Counted from the stretch's first letter, positions 42,223 to 53,460 are shown. The stretch is 64,000 nt of DNA from Salvia splendens (GCF_004379255.2 NC_056050.1:248001-312000); one strand, 5' to 3'. Translations and numbers: made by a program. The notes: a model not told the origin generated them from the letters alone.

Positions 42223-45192
42223 ATGAGGAGTTTTGTTAAGAATTTTGGTGTAAATATTGTAGATAAACTTTTCTTTATTTTTTGTGTTCCGCAGTTAAAT
42301 GAAACTGAGTCCAACTGGCCAAAGGAAGAAGGGGTGAATCCAGTCACCACTCATTCAGAATTAACCGCTGCCTTGCCTGTTGACTTGGATGCGAGCGAAG
42401 AGGAGGATCGCGGCACAGCCATCAAGAGTGAACCGGAATCAATATCCGCAGCTGAAGATGAGAAAGCCAACATGGCTGACGACCAGGAAGATGATCCCGA
42501 GATAAGCTCATTGTACGCCCACTTGGATGGTGAACCACCGCAAGCAATCGTCATGACCCTAGGACAAGAAGCAGTCTACGTGAAGCCTCGTATTATGGCC
42601 GTCCTGCCTGTGTTCTTGGGGAGGAGTTGTGACAACCCATACGAGTTCTTGCATGAATTTTGCAAAATCTGCAAGGCTCAAAAGCGGCCAGCGGGGTCGA
42701 GCGAAAATGATTACAGACTGAAGGCCCTTCCCCTTGCCCTTAAAGGGGAGGCGAATACTTGGTTCAAGAGGCTGCCACCAAATTGTATCAGAACCTGGTC
42801 TGACTTCAAGATGATGTTCTTGGATCAGTTCTTCCCAGCGGCCAGGACAAGCGCACTAAGAGAAAAAATTCGAGGAGTTACACAAAGTTATGATGAGACC
42901 CTTACTCAGTACTGGTCAAGATACATGGGTCTGTTGGATGCGTGTCCGAACCATCGCATGACGGATATTGAGATACACCATACCTTCTATGAGGGGATGA
43001 ACAAGACAACCAAGGATCTTGTAAACTCATCGTCCGGAGGAAGCTTCACGCAACTACGGGTCAGCGAAGCGAAGAGGGTCCTAGGGAAGCTACTAAGTGC
43101 AAAGAAGGAGTACGACAATTCAAGGGATGGATACAGCCGAGAAAGGGTTGCAAGTGCCTCGTTTACTGATCAGGAGCAGAAGCTTGAACAGAAGATGGAT
43201 TTGAAGATGGAAGAGTTGAAGAAGACACTTCTGAGTGCAATTGAGAAAAACACTCCACCACCTTCCTCAACTGGGAGCTACAAGGGTGCAAAACAAGGGA
43301 ATCAAGGGTTGACCTATGATCAGCCAAACGACTTGGCCAGTATGGAGCAGGTCAATGCTGCCGGCTACTTTAATTCAAGTGGGAATTGGATCCAGGGTAG
43401 GCAACGGGATGCACCATGGAGGGATCACCCGAACTTTCGTTGGGGAGATGGGAACCAGAATCAAAACCAAGGTCAAGGTCAGAACCAATATAACTCCCAT
43501 CCGAACCAAAACCCAAACCGTGGCCTAGCAAACCCTGACCACCAGTTTAACTGGTCAGGAAGGAACCAACAACCCCAAAACCAAAACCCACAAAACCAAA
43601 ACTCTAACCCTAACCAGCATCACTACCCCAACCAGTTCAGTCAGTACCCTTCATACCGAAATCAGCCAAACTACCCCTACAACCAAAACCATCCATACTA
43701 CCAGTCGTATCCCAACGGCCAGTATAACTCCCATCACCAGCAATATCCCTACCAACACCACTTGAATCCCAATCACAGTCAATCCCACAACTCTAACCAA
43801 TTCGGCCAGTACCCCTCTCATCAAAATCAGCCAAACTATTCCTACCACCCATACCCTAACACCCAGTATAATCCCCACCATCAGCAAAACCCTAACCATT
43901 TCCCACACCAAAACAAGTCAGAAAGATCTATGGAAGAGATGATGGGAGAGATGCTTGCTTACCAACAAACCATGAGGAGTGAATTTCAGTCAAATAATGA
44001 AGTGGTGCAAGGCATGCAAAACGCCCAGAAAGAGCATAAAGAAAATATGGACATGTTGAATAAGCAACTGTCCTACCTGGCCAGTTCGATGAATGAGATT
44101 TGTGGGAATGCGGAAAGGCTCCCAGTTATGGTGCACATACATGACAAGCCTAATGTTAGCAAGGTGACATTGTGGTCAAGAACATCCTACAAGGAGCTTG
44201 AAGGGAATGAGTCATTTGGGGAATCAAGCAAGACGAAGGATATGGAGGACATACTGATCAAGAGGAGTGGTCCTGATAAAACTGAACCAGTTGCTGAACC
44301 TCAAATCAACCAGGGTCTGGAAGAGAGTTCAAGGGAAGCCACCAAAGAACCTGATGAAGAGGATATTGAAGAGACTATTTGTCGGAAGTCAAGATTCGCT
44401 AGAGCCACTTGGGCTCACCTACTGGCCGAGAAGAATGCAGAGAGAAAACAAGGGATGAAGCGCGCATCGAGGCGAATCATCGGGCGTAGGATTGGGAAAA
44501 AGAAGGGGCCCAACAAGGTTCATGATCTTTTAGAGATCTCAAGTGAGGAGGACAATACTCCTTGCAACAAAAAGAAGAGAAATGACACTGATACTGACCA
44601 GGAAGATAGTGGACCTCCTACAAAACCTGGGGAGGATCCAAAACATAATACAACCAAGTCAGAGACCCCTGCTGTTGCTGGACATCCGTCATCGACCCTT
44701 ACTATCCAGGAAGGGGGTTCTCCTACAAAACCTGGGGAGAACCCGACTGCAACTTTCTCCCAGCCAGTACAGAAGGCCAACATCGACAATCCACTTACCA
44801 TCCCTGCTGCCCAGAAAGAGACACCAGTATCAGAAACTGACTTACAGGAAAATCAAGACAAAGAAAGAAAATGCAACCAAGAAAGAAAGAGGAAAGGCTA
44901 TGGGGCAGCAAAGCAAAAGAAGGAGACGAAGAAGCCCAGGGTGGTCCTATCGGCCATTATGATCAAGAAGCTGGGACAAGTGCCCAAACTGATCGGGAGC
45001 AAGGTCCCCAGCAACCATCATCTGCGGCCCATGGAAAAGAGGAAAATCAAGGGGACTTTCAAGAATCATAAGAAAAAGAGTGGCACCCCTGATGTGTACC
45101 AACAAAGGAACTCAAGAAGGAAACTGCACAAGGCTCCTGACCAAAGAGGATTCAGAAGAGAAGATGACCAACCCTACCAACTGACCAGTTAG
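42223..45192 (+). CDS. Gag-like protein with Asn/Gln/Tyr-rich domain, 989 aa
   Basis: One uninterrupted frame. Residues about 120-300 form a retrotransposon Gag core (LKGEANTWFKRLPPNCIRTW, FLDQFFPAARTSALREKIRG, YDETLTQYWSRYMGLLDACP). Residues about 395-570 (roughly 43405-43930) are dominated by Asn, Gln, Pro, Tyr and His. A predicted coiled-coil-like stretch follows (MEEMMGEMLAYQQTMRSEF), then a long acidic-basic tail ending in a Lys/Arg-rich region. No zinc knuckle, protease or RT is seen. It presumably forms particles for the element RNA. The first ATG (42223) is used; the true start might be a later Met because the first 25 residues are not Gag-like. Confidence 0.8.
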   Translation: MRSFVKNFGVNIVDKLFFIFCVPQLNETESNWPKEEGVNPVTTHSELTAALPVDLDASEEEDRGTAIKSEPESISAAEDEKANMADDQEDDPEISSLYAHLDGEPPQAIVMTLGQEAVYVKPRIMAVLPVFLGRSCDNPYEFLHEFCKICKAQKRPAGSSENDYRLKALPLALKGEANTWFKRLPPNCIRTWSDFKMMFLDQFFPAARTSALREKIRGVTQSYDETLTQYWSRYMGLLDACPNHRMTDIEIHHTFYEGMNKTTKDLVNSSSGGSFTQLRVSEAKRVLGKLLSAKKEYDNSRDGYSRERVASASFTDQEQKLEQKMDLKMEELKKTLLSAIEKNTPPPSSTGSYKGAKQGNQGLTYDQPNDLASMEQVNAAGYFNSSGNWIQGRQRDAPWRDHPNFRWGDGNQNQNQGQGQNQYNSHPNQNPNRGLANPDHQFNWSGRNQQPQNQNPQNQNSNPNQHHYPNQFSQYPSYRNQPNYPYNQNHPYYQSYPNGQYNSHHQQYPYQHHLNPNHSQSHNSNQFGQYPSHQNQPNYSYHPYPNTQYNPHHQQNPNHFPHQNKSERSMEEMMGEMLAYQQTMRSEFQSNNEVVQGMQNAQKEHKENMDMLNKQLSYLASSMNEICGNAERLPVMVHIHDKPNVSKVTLWSRTSYKELEGNESFGESSKTKDMEDILIKRSGPDKTEPVAEPQINQGLEESSREATKEPDEEDIEETICRKSRFARATWAHLLAEKNAERKQGMKRASRRIIGRRIGKKKGPNKVHDLLEISSEEDNTPCNKKKRNDTDTDQEDSGPPTKPGEDPKHNTTKSETPAVAGHPSSTLTIQEGGSPTKPGENPTATFSQPVQKANIDNPLTIPAAQKETPVSETDLQENQDKERKCNQERKRKGYGAAKQKKETKKPRVVLSAIMIKKLGQVPKLIGSKVPSNHHLRPMEKRKIKGTFKNHKKKSGTPDVYQQRNSRRKLHKAPDQRGFRREDDQPYQLTS

Positions 45193-45280
45193 CTTTCTTT
45201 TTATTTTCAGTAAACTTGAGTTTTTTTTCTAGTTGTGTTGTTTTTTTTTTGTACATGTTTTAGCATGCGTATACCCTCAT

Positions 45281-45320
45281 TCATAACACTTAGTCTATTC
45301 CATAGTCTAAGTGTGAGAAG
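45281..45320 (+). repeat. hairpin 1 of 3
   Basis: CACTTAG-TCTATTCCATAGT-CTAAGTG at 45287-45313, followed by TGAGAAG: a 7-bp stem extended by CTAT/ATAG. Confidence 0.8.
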
Positions 45321-45401
45321 AAGAGGGTTTACAACTTTATATGTGTTTAGGATGTTTAGAAGTTGTCTTTGTTTTGTGTTTTTTTTATGTGAGTCCTATA
45401 C

Positions 45402-45442
45402 CTTCTCCCACTTAGCCTATTGCATAGTCTAAGTGTGAGAAG
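45402..45442 (+). repeat. hairpin 2 of 3
   Basis: CTTCTCCCACTTAGCCTAT then TGC then ATAGTCTAAGTGTGAGAAG: an almost perfect stem of about 17 pairs with two mismatches. Confidence 0.85.
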
Positions 45443-45516
45443 TTTTTGTTGACATAGTATGTTTTGCATATTAGTTCTTGTTCCACATTGTCTATGTGTT
45501 CTCTATGTTCGTTATT

Positions 45517-45557
45517 CTTCTCCCACTTAGCCTATTACATAGTCTAAGTGTGAGAAG
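45517..45557 (+). repeat. hairpin 3 of 3
   Basis: Same sequence as hairpin 2 with loop TAC; core at 45524-45550. Cores are spaced 122 and 115 bp apart. Confidence 0.85.
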
Positions 45558-47035
45558 TTTCATATATAATATGTTTTCCATGTATTATGTGCTTTCTGGT
45601 CTTTTGTGTTTCTATGTGTTGGATACTGGTCATCCTGTTTTCCACTTCACTAAACTTGCGTGAAGGCAAGCAAGGATGAAGTGGGAGGAGGAGATAATGG
45701 CCAGTATAATTGTATATATGTGTTGTCATGTGTTGTGTCAGTCCCTAGTAAGTCAGTTTAGGTTAAGTTTTGGTTTTTTTAGGACATGTGTTAAAACACG
45801 GGCTTAAAACTCAACTGCCTCAAACTGACGGTGAGGGGAATTGAGGGAGATAAGGCATGCTGGACAATGGAAACCACCCCCCTTAGTATCTCCTAGTCAG
45901 TATAGATGACGCAAGTATGAGAGAAAAACTCATCCTTAGAGCCAGATACAAAAGCCCTCTTAAATTGTGAGTTATAAGCCTAAGTGGAACCACTTTCCAC
46001 CAATTTAGAAAAGAAAAGAGTGCCTGCCACATGATGCCTAGGCTAAGGTGACTGCGTGTAGCAAGTCCTGAAGGCAGTAGGAAACCCCCCATCTTAAAAA
46101 AAAAAAAAAAAAACCATCCTTTAGAACCCCTCTTTCTAGCCAAATCTATACCCAGATATATAACCCACTAGCCACTGGGACTGTGTGTGCGAGGCATAAG
46201 GCAAGAAGGCGACTGGCCAGGAGGACATACAAGAAAAAAAACAACTAGAAAAAGAAATCGAGAAGGAAGGAGAAAATCGATCAGGAGAAATTCCAGATCC
46301 AAAAAAATATAAGAAGGAATAAGGGTGGCGAAGCCACATAAAGAAATGTTGAAGAAAATGGTCAAAAACACTTGACCACAAAAAGAAAGAAGAAGGAATA
46401 AGGGTGGCGAAGCCACAAAGAAGCTACTGACCAATTGGAGTCCAATATCAGAAAACGTCCAGCCAAAGAGAAGCAACAGCCAAGAGCTCAAATGCACACA
46501 GTTCCCCCACATCGAAATAAAGTAGTAGTTTTTGAACCTTAGAGCCTTAGGAACATCTACCCCATACACTACAAACCAATAGCCCCGTTACAAACCTTAA
46601 AGCCCTTCAGGAGCCGCACGTGAGATCTGAGTCCGAAGCATATGTGGTTCAGCATTTTGAGAGAAAACAGTCCTAATATCCCTAGTGAGGAATGAGCGAC
46701 TGAGCGAATCTGGTGTTTGGCCGAGAGTTTGGGTGATCTTGACGAGCAGAAATACTGACTGGGAAGGAAAAGGGGGGCGGCAGAAGTTCAAGGCTGTCTA
46801 AGGCCGGATTGCACCTAATCCCAAGGGGAGGGATGGTTGAAAATATAGCCCGTTCAATGTGTTTAAGTGCTTGTGAGTCTGTTTATGTGTGTTGTCCGTC
46901 GTTTATGTGTTTTTCTTTGCGTCCAAGTTTTAGAGTCTTAGGTCGGTCAGGGGTGTAACCAGGCTAGAATTCGACTTATTTCTTTATGTTTGTTCTTCAC
47001 GCTTGAGGACAAGCATGTGGTAAGTGTGAGCAGTT

Positions 47036-48626
47036 TGATAAGTCGCATTCTAGGCCTTGGTTACTGGTCAGTATAAGGTGCTTTATTGGATAATATCTGC
47101 AAAATAGTTGTTAAAGTGTGCAGGTTGAAGTACTAAATCAGGAGGGAAGGTTCAGAAGGAATTCGAGTGAAAAAGTTGCGAAGAGTGTGCAAACTGGTCA
47201 GTATGAGCAGAAAATACGCAAACTGGTCAGGATGGATGCTACAGAACTGGACACGAGAAGGAAGGACTTGCTTGGAATAATCACCTATCTAAAGAAGGGC
47301 AAAATTGTCATTCCACATGAAGAGAAAGCCCTAGAAATTATGGCAAGCCACCCTATAAATAGGAGCTGAACATAAAGAAAAGGGGGAATCGACACACCAC
47401 TTCACTTAGGACTTATCATCACTACTACATCACTTTTGAGGAGAATAGTTCCACTAGCTTTTAGTTCCATCTAAATCCAGCAGCCTGACTTGAAGATTCC
47501 GGCCATCTGCCGGCCAGGAGCATCATGCCTGATTCTTTCCAGCCGCCGTAGTTCCAGAAATTCCTCCAGTTTCAGTTTCCGATGAGCCAAACAATCTTTT
47601 ACTTGCTTTGTTTTTAAGATTTCTTAGTTTAAGTACTTGTTTTTGCTTGCCTTTGATTTGGATTCCAGTAGCTACTTAGTTGGAATATCTTTTGGGTGAT
47701 AATCTTGAATGCAATGAAGTTTATTGTGGTTTTATTTTATGTTTCAGCTTGCTTATTATTTCTTTCTGCCTAGTAACTAGATCTGGTAGTTTTACGTTGA
47801 TTTTTGTTGTTTAAGTGCTTGAATCTGCTTTGCTTAGTTAGATCAAGGTTTTCTTAGAGTGTTTACAGGTTTTAATCGGGTTAAGGTCCTCAAAAATGCA
47901 TGAGAATCGTTTCTGCTTGCTTCTGTCACCTTGTCCCGCTGACCAGTTTGCGTAGATCTCAGTTTTCTTAGCTTTCGTTCTCGATTTCAGGTTAAATATT
48001 GCATTTTCGAATTTTCAAGCTTGATCATTCATCAATGGAGTTTTTTTAGATCTTGTTGTTTAGCTTGGTGAAGAAGATAATGTCACAATCAAAGAGTGGG
48101 ACCACTTGTGTTGCTTTTGTTGCTTTTTGCTTTTGTACTTGCACTTTTTCAGCTTTTCTGCACACCCAGGAGGCAGTCTGCCAGCATGTCCTTTGATTCT
48201 GTTTACCTTTTGTCTAGTCATTTTTAGTAAGTTTTGTCTAGTAGCTTCTCAAATACACACTCGTACCCTAATTTACACACGCACGTTAATTTCTCTTAGC
48301 ACGCAGCATTTAGAGCCCACCCTGACCTACTGGTCAGGAGGGGTATAGGTTCCATTTCATTTTCCGACTAGGTAAAACTCAACCCCAAAAAGCGTGGTAG
48401 CTAACCAACCGCTCCCAGAATGTCATCGCAAGTGTATCTCGCCTACATCCATCTCTGTGGGATTCGACCCTTACTCCACTATACTAGCCAGTAGAAGTGG
48501 GTTGAGGTATTTTTTTGTTGATAGGGAAGATAGACATAGACCCAACGACACAGCTAGGTCTAGGTACCCTCCTGGCCAGCTGACACACACACACAGAGTC
48601 ATAGTCTCATCTTTTCCCTCCTATCA
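47036..48626 (+). repeat. 3' LTR, 1591 bp
   Basis: Pairs with the 5' LTR; eight substitutions and a one-base deletion in a T run were counted by eye. Confidence 0.95.
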
Positions 48627-48872
48627 CACAGCCTCAACAACCAGAATCTGAAGTTGAAGGCAGTTGGAAGTTGGCTCGGGACAGAGTAAGAAGAAATGTG
48701 AAGCCTTCTACAAGATATTCAGATGCAGAGTACCTATTTTTCTGTCTATTTGCTGTTGAGGAAGTTGAGTGCTCTGAGCCAAACACCTATGAAGAGGCAG
48801 TTGCCAGCAGAGAATCTGAGAAGTGGAGGCAAGCTATGATTGATGAAATTGATTCATTGTTGAAGAATGGTA
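48627..48872 (+). pseudogene. copia integrase-RT linker and RT start, right of the insertion
   Basis: After the second CACAG the frame continues PQQPESEVEGSWKLARDRVR, EVECSEPNTYEEAVASRESE and KWRQAMIDEIDSLLKNGT, the first part of copia RT. It is cut at 48872, where an unrelated LTR fragment begins in mid-LTR, so the remaining RT, RNase H and 3' LTR are lost. Confidence 0.88.
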
Positions 48873-49417
48873 CAAAGCGCGGGAAATAAATAATAAACAA
48901 AATGGAAACCCGGAATACTTATAATTTCGGATTTGGATGGGGAGTTCAATATTACGTCTGTAGTGCCTGCTCGTGATATTCCAATATAAGCTTGTATTAA
49001 ATTGTGGGTTCAATTTAATTAGTAAAAAGCTAATTGGGGGAGCCCATATCCAAAACCTTCCATAGATCCCTGACTGGGCCAAATATGAACTATTATAAAT
49101 AGGAGAATAAAAGAGACAGAAATAACAATTTTTTTAGTGAAATTTTCGTCCACTCTAAATTGAGAGAGGGGGATGATTTTTCTTAAGGAATTTCTCCTCC
49201 GTGAGATTTTCAGCTCCTCCTCCGTGAGAAAGTTCTGTCTTCTTTATTCGAGTCCTAGTGTTTCGATAAGATCAGCCCACCCTGATGTCGGAATACAGTT
49301 CGGGACACCAGTCAGAAGATCTGTGGTCTAGTATTGAAGATCATCGTGGAGAAGGCGCGAGCAATCAACGATTCTTTGGAGAATCAACGAGGTAAATTGG
49401 CTAACTCCGTAGCAAGC
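48873..49417 (+). repeat. partial LTR, + orientation
   Basis: About 545 bp that match 58065-58608 of the 3' LTR with roughly ten differences. It starts abruptly in mid-LTR (AAGCGCGGGAAATAAATAAT). Confidence 0.85.
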
Positions 49418-50865
49418 GGAAGCGTGCGGACAAAACGGATCACACGAATTTGATCTATTTAGCAGATTATTTAGACAAAATCTATTCGCGTAATTATCAC
49501 ATGTATCATGCTCATAACTTGAATTAAAACATGCTTTAGCACATAAAATTCCTAAAATATGCTTACTACGGAATTAGCCAATTTACCTCGTTGATTCAAT
49601 CAAGAATCGATGATGGCTTGCTCCGTCTCCACGTGAAGATCTTCAATACAAGACCTCGGATCTTCTGACTAATGTCCCGGACTATACGCTGATATTTGTG
49701 TGGGCAAATCTCACCAACGTACTAGGACTCGAATAATGGAAGACAGAACTCAGCTCACGGAGGGAGCACAATTTTCGAAAATTCTCTCAAGGAGGGGGCG
49801 AAAATTTTTTGCAATTAATTGTTGTGTTTTCTGTCTCCTTTATTCTCCTATTTATATAAGTCACATATTGGGCCCAGTCAGGGATCTAAGGAAGAATCTG
49901 GAACAGGCCTCACCCAATTAGCTTTTTACTAATTAAATTGAACCCACAATTTAATATAAGCTTATATTGGAATATTACGAGCAGCTACTACAGAAGTAAT
50001 ATTGCACTGCCTTCCAAATCCGAAATTACAAGTATTCCGAGTTTCCTTTAATTGTATTTGATTTATTTCCCGCGCTTAAGATGGAAACATCCATTAATTA
50101 ATTAATGTCTGCTATAGACTTAATTAATTAACATATTTCGAATTCCAAGAGTGGACTTAGCAAGAAACTCTTGTTTATTATTCATAGAGTAATCAAACTC
50201 CAACTAGCTAGGTTCCGAATAATAAAACCTCGTTTCGAGCTCCTCTTGTGGATGTTATCAAACGAGACTTTCCTCGCGCACGTTTCAACATAATAGCAAT
50301 CCTAGCACCTCTAGATAATGATCACCACTACCCAATATACCTGGATCGTTGGGTTACGAAAAACCCGCACCTTTGGTAAGTCAAAGTAGTGGATACTCAA
50401 TATCGTATGCTCAATGCTAACGTACATTGATTAAAAAATTAATTATCAAGACCTCGTCTTTCAGTAGATAGCATAAAGACTCGTCTTGCTGTTAGATCCA
50501 TTCAGTGCTATACCACACCAACGTCATCTTATTTCAATAAGGTTTAGAAATAATCGGACTGACATTGCAACCTTTCGCGATAGGTAGTCTAGGCCTATCT
50601 AGGTTGTGAAATTCTTATTTTTCTTTGTTTAGAACTGACCGTGTTACCTTAAATTGGACGACGCCCACAACCGGTCTACTAAAACAAAGACTTAGACTTT
50701 GTTACGTTTGCTCATACATTTAAATATGCAATAAACAACCATTAAATGTAAAACATAACAACATTATGACAAAAATAATCTGTTGCATTTATTGGAAAAT
50801 AACCATTAGAGTTTTACAGTATCCAATCACTCGAAAGGTGATTTCTAGTATACAAAACCCTAACA
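49418..50865 (-). repeat. inverted LTR, 1448 bp
   Basis: Matches 21177-22631 as written on + (so minus orientation), lacking only its first 16 or so bases (starts GGAAGCGTGCGG) and ending AACCCTAACA. Confidence 0.88.
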
Positions 50866-51001
50866 AAAGCATGTATGTAATTCAAGTTATGAGCATGATA
50901 CATGTGATAATTACGCGAATAGATTTTGTCTAAATAATCTGCTAAATAGATCCGTATTATGTGATCCGTTAGAACGCACGCTTCTGCTGCCAACCCCTTC
51001 A
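50866..51001 (+). repeat. 5' LTR tail, + orientation
   Basis: AAAGCATGTATGTAATTC ... CAACCCCTTCA, same as 58626-58763, followed one base later by the primer-binding site. Confidence 0.85.
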
Positions 51002-51002
51002 A

Positions 51003-51016
51003 TTGGTATCAGAGCC
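51003..51016 (+). other. primer-binding site (Met tRNA type)
   Basis: TTGGTATCAGAGCC next to the LTR tail. Confidence 0.85.
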
Positions 51017-51235
51017 AGTCTTTGGCTCTGATTATTTGGATTTAAATTTCGCGAAATTCATGTATGCATGCGTTAATTGATTGCGAAGCATGTTCTTGGT
51101 GTTTTGTTTAATATTTATGCATGATGAACTCAAGAACTATCGAATCAAGGAACTTGAATTTTTCGATCGTACGAGACGTGCGATCCGTCGGCATTCGCGC
51201 CGAGGCGGATCGCGCCACGCGCGATTGAAATAGGG

Positions 51236-51860
51236 ATGTCGAGACAGTGGGAGCAGGGGACCTACGATCACGGGACGACGCGCAGACGAGTGAGGGCTTG
51301 TGCGCGCCACCGGCCGAGACCGCACGCCCCAGACGAACCCGCGTCGAGATCGACACGGAGGCTGGCACGGTGCGGCGGTTCGACCGAGAACTGGCCGAGA
51401 CACCGAGGCGCCGAGAGACCAAACCCTAGGCGGAAGGCCGAGACGAAGCTCCAAGCCACTGGTCGAGACGTGCGCGCCGACTGGCGCGACGTGTGCCGCA
51501 TGAGTGGGAGCATCGTGGCTCGGGAGAGCCGAGAAGGCGACAAGCTGATGGCCGAGAGGAGCTGCGCCACCGCGGAAGCTCCTGGCCGAGAGCACGCGTC
51601 GCCCGACGAGCTAGATAGGCCGAGACGGGTAGCGAGGCGCTGGCGGAGAGCCAGCGCCATCCGTCGAGACGCCTGGCTAGATACGTCGGCACCCGATGGT
51701 CGAGACGGCCGAGAGCATCTGCGCCTTGTGCGCGACGCTGGCCACAGACGGAGGCAACGGGCTGGCCGAGTAACCGAGCCACCCGACGCGTCACCTGGCC
51801 GAGACGCTAGCGCGCCCCCTGCGCGTTGGTGCCGAGACGCTGGGTGCGTTGTGATCTGAC
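51236..51860 (+). repeat. GC-rich block of repeated GGCCGAGA motifs
   Basis: At least a dozen GGCCGAGA/GGTCGAGA motifs over about 600 bp in AT-rich surroundings, the same block as 23200-23540 but longer. A 207-aa frame runs through it (from 51236), rich in Arg, Ala and Asp with recurring G-R-D triplets. Because the opposite strand and other frames are also open, coding is unproven. Confidence 0.7.
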
Positions 51861-51899
51861 GACGAACTCGTCGGACTTTCGTCGTTCATCGTTCGTGCG

Positions 51900-53460
51900 A
51901 ACCTCGTACGATGAGATAACGATGGAGAATTATTTTAATGATTATTTAATTATTTTATTAAAAGATATCATTAAAATATTATTATTTAAGGGAAATAAAA
52001 TCTTTTTGGAAGATTTGCCTAGATTTTAGGAATATTTATATTATTATCTATATCTATGGAAATTAATAATATTATTTTATTCCTAGATGATATGGATGAG
52101 AATAATTTAATAGTTTCCTAATATTCATCTAGATTCCAGATAAATATGGTGATAAGATTTGAATATATCTTTTGTGAATTATATATATTATATGAGATTT
52201 GATTTAATATCAAATCATGGATTAATTAGATTCTTTCCTTATTTATTGGATTTATATGGATTTTATTCTTGGATAAAATCCTAGTTATATTTGGAAAATA
52301 ATAATCTAATCATTTATCTATATCCTATGGATTAATATGGATTTATTCCTAGATATTTCCTAGATGGATTTAGATAATGATAATATTATTTTATTCTTAT
52401 CCTATGAATTTATACGAGATTTTAGGAATATTTATATTATTATCTATATCTATGGAAATTAATAATATTATTTTATTCCTAGATGATATGGATGAGAATA
52501 ATTTAATAGTTTCCTAATATTCATCTAGATTCAAGATAAATATGGTGATAAGATTGGAATATATCTTTTGTGAATTATATATATTATATGAGATTTGATT
52601 TAATATCAAATCATGGATTAATTAGATTCTTTCCTTATTTATTGGATTTATATGGATTTTATTCTTGGATAAAATCCTAGTTATATTTGGAAAATAATAA
52701 TCTAATCATTTATCTATATCCTATGGATTAATATGGATTTATTCCTAGATATTTCCTAGATGGATTTAGATAATGATAATATTATTTTATTCTTATCCTA
52801 TGAATTTATATGAATTTATTCATAGATAAATTCTAGTTGGATTTGGATAGTGATAATATAATATTTTATTCTTATCATATAGATTTGTATGGATTTGTTC
52901 CTAGATAAATCTAAGATAGATATGAATAATTATAATATAATATTATCTAATTCTTTGGATTTATATGGATTAATTTCAAGAATAAATCCTAGATGGATTA
53001 GGATTAATATTTATATTAATTTATTTTATCCTATAGATTTGAATAGATTTAATTCTATTAAGACAAATCTTAGATGGATTAAAATAAACATTAATCCAAG
53101 ATATCCTTATCTTATGGATTATATCCTAGATAGATTGGGATAAACATAATATATGAGAAAATCCTTATTTAATTGGATTTAGATAAACTTATTTGTCTAA
53201 GAAATCCTAAGTAATGTTTGATATATTCTAGACATCTATTCTAAATAGAATTAAAGATTTGTATAAATCTAGGTTGATTGGATTTTATTCATCGTATGGA
53301 TTATGATGGAATCGATTCTATCTAGTAATATCCTAGAACGATTTAAATAATGATAATCCTAGATCAACATTATCTTGAGTTGAAGGATTAGATTTTATCG
53401 AAATAAAATCTAGAATAATCCTAAGTGGATTTAGGTAGTCAACACTATGTTGATAAATCC
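51900..53460 (+). repeat. AT-rich degenerate repeats of the element interior
   Basis: Recurring variants of CCTAGATGGATTTAGATAAT and TATCCTATGGATT. No protein-coding frame. The orientation and content correspond to 22780-23110 of the deleted relative. Confidence 0.7.
52019..52810 (+). repeat. 396-bp tandem duplication
   Basis: 52019-52414 and 52415-52810 are nearly identical; landmark GAGATTTGATTTAATATC occurs in both 396 bp apart. Few differences were seen (for example ATTCCAGATA versus ATTCAAGATA). Confidence 0.92.

Larger units (their letters stand above)
45193..47035 (+). other. non-coding 3' region of the gag-only element
   Basis: No frame encodes a recognisable domain. It contains three hairpins (listed separately), an A18 run at about 46097-46114, a doubled GGAATAAGGGTGGCGAAGCC (46315 and 46393), and ends in GAGGACAAGCATGTGGTAAG before the 3' LTR, where the polypurine tract should lie but is poorly conserved. 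Confidence 0.7.
40525..48626 (+). mobile_element. young gag-only LTR retrotransposon, 8.1 kb
   Basis: LTRs 40525-42116 and 47036-48626, perfect target duplication CACAG (40520-40524, 48627-48631), primer site for Asp tRNA, one long Gag-type ORF, and 1.85 kb of non-coding 3' DNA. No protease, RT or integrase is present, so it depends on an autonomous relative. The primer site and Gag suggest Ty3/gypsy (Athila/Tat-like). By eye the LTRs differ by eight substitutions and one single-base indel, so the insertion is recent. It interrupts the copia element 38242-48872. Confidence 0.93.

Noticed and set aside
43651..43911. Hydrophobic minus-strand frame that looks like membrane helices
   Set aside because: It is the antisense of the Asn/Gln/Tyr-rich Gag domain; the Val/Leu/Ile-rich appearance is an artefact of AAY/CAR codons.
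46168..46569. 133-aa hydrophobic minus-strand frame in the 3' region of the gag-only element
   Set aside because: Antisense to purine-rich non-coding DNA with internal direct repeats; no similarity to retroelement proteins that I can recognise.
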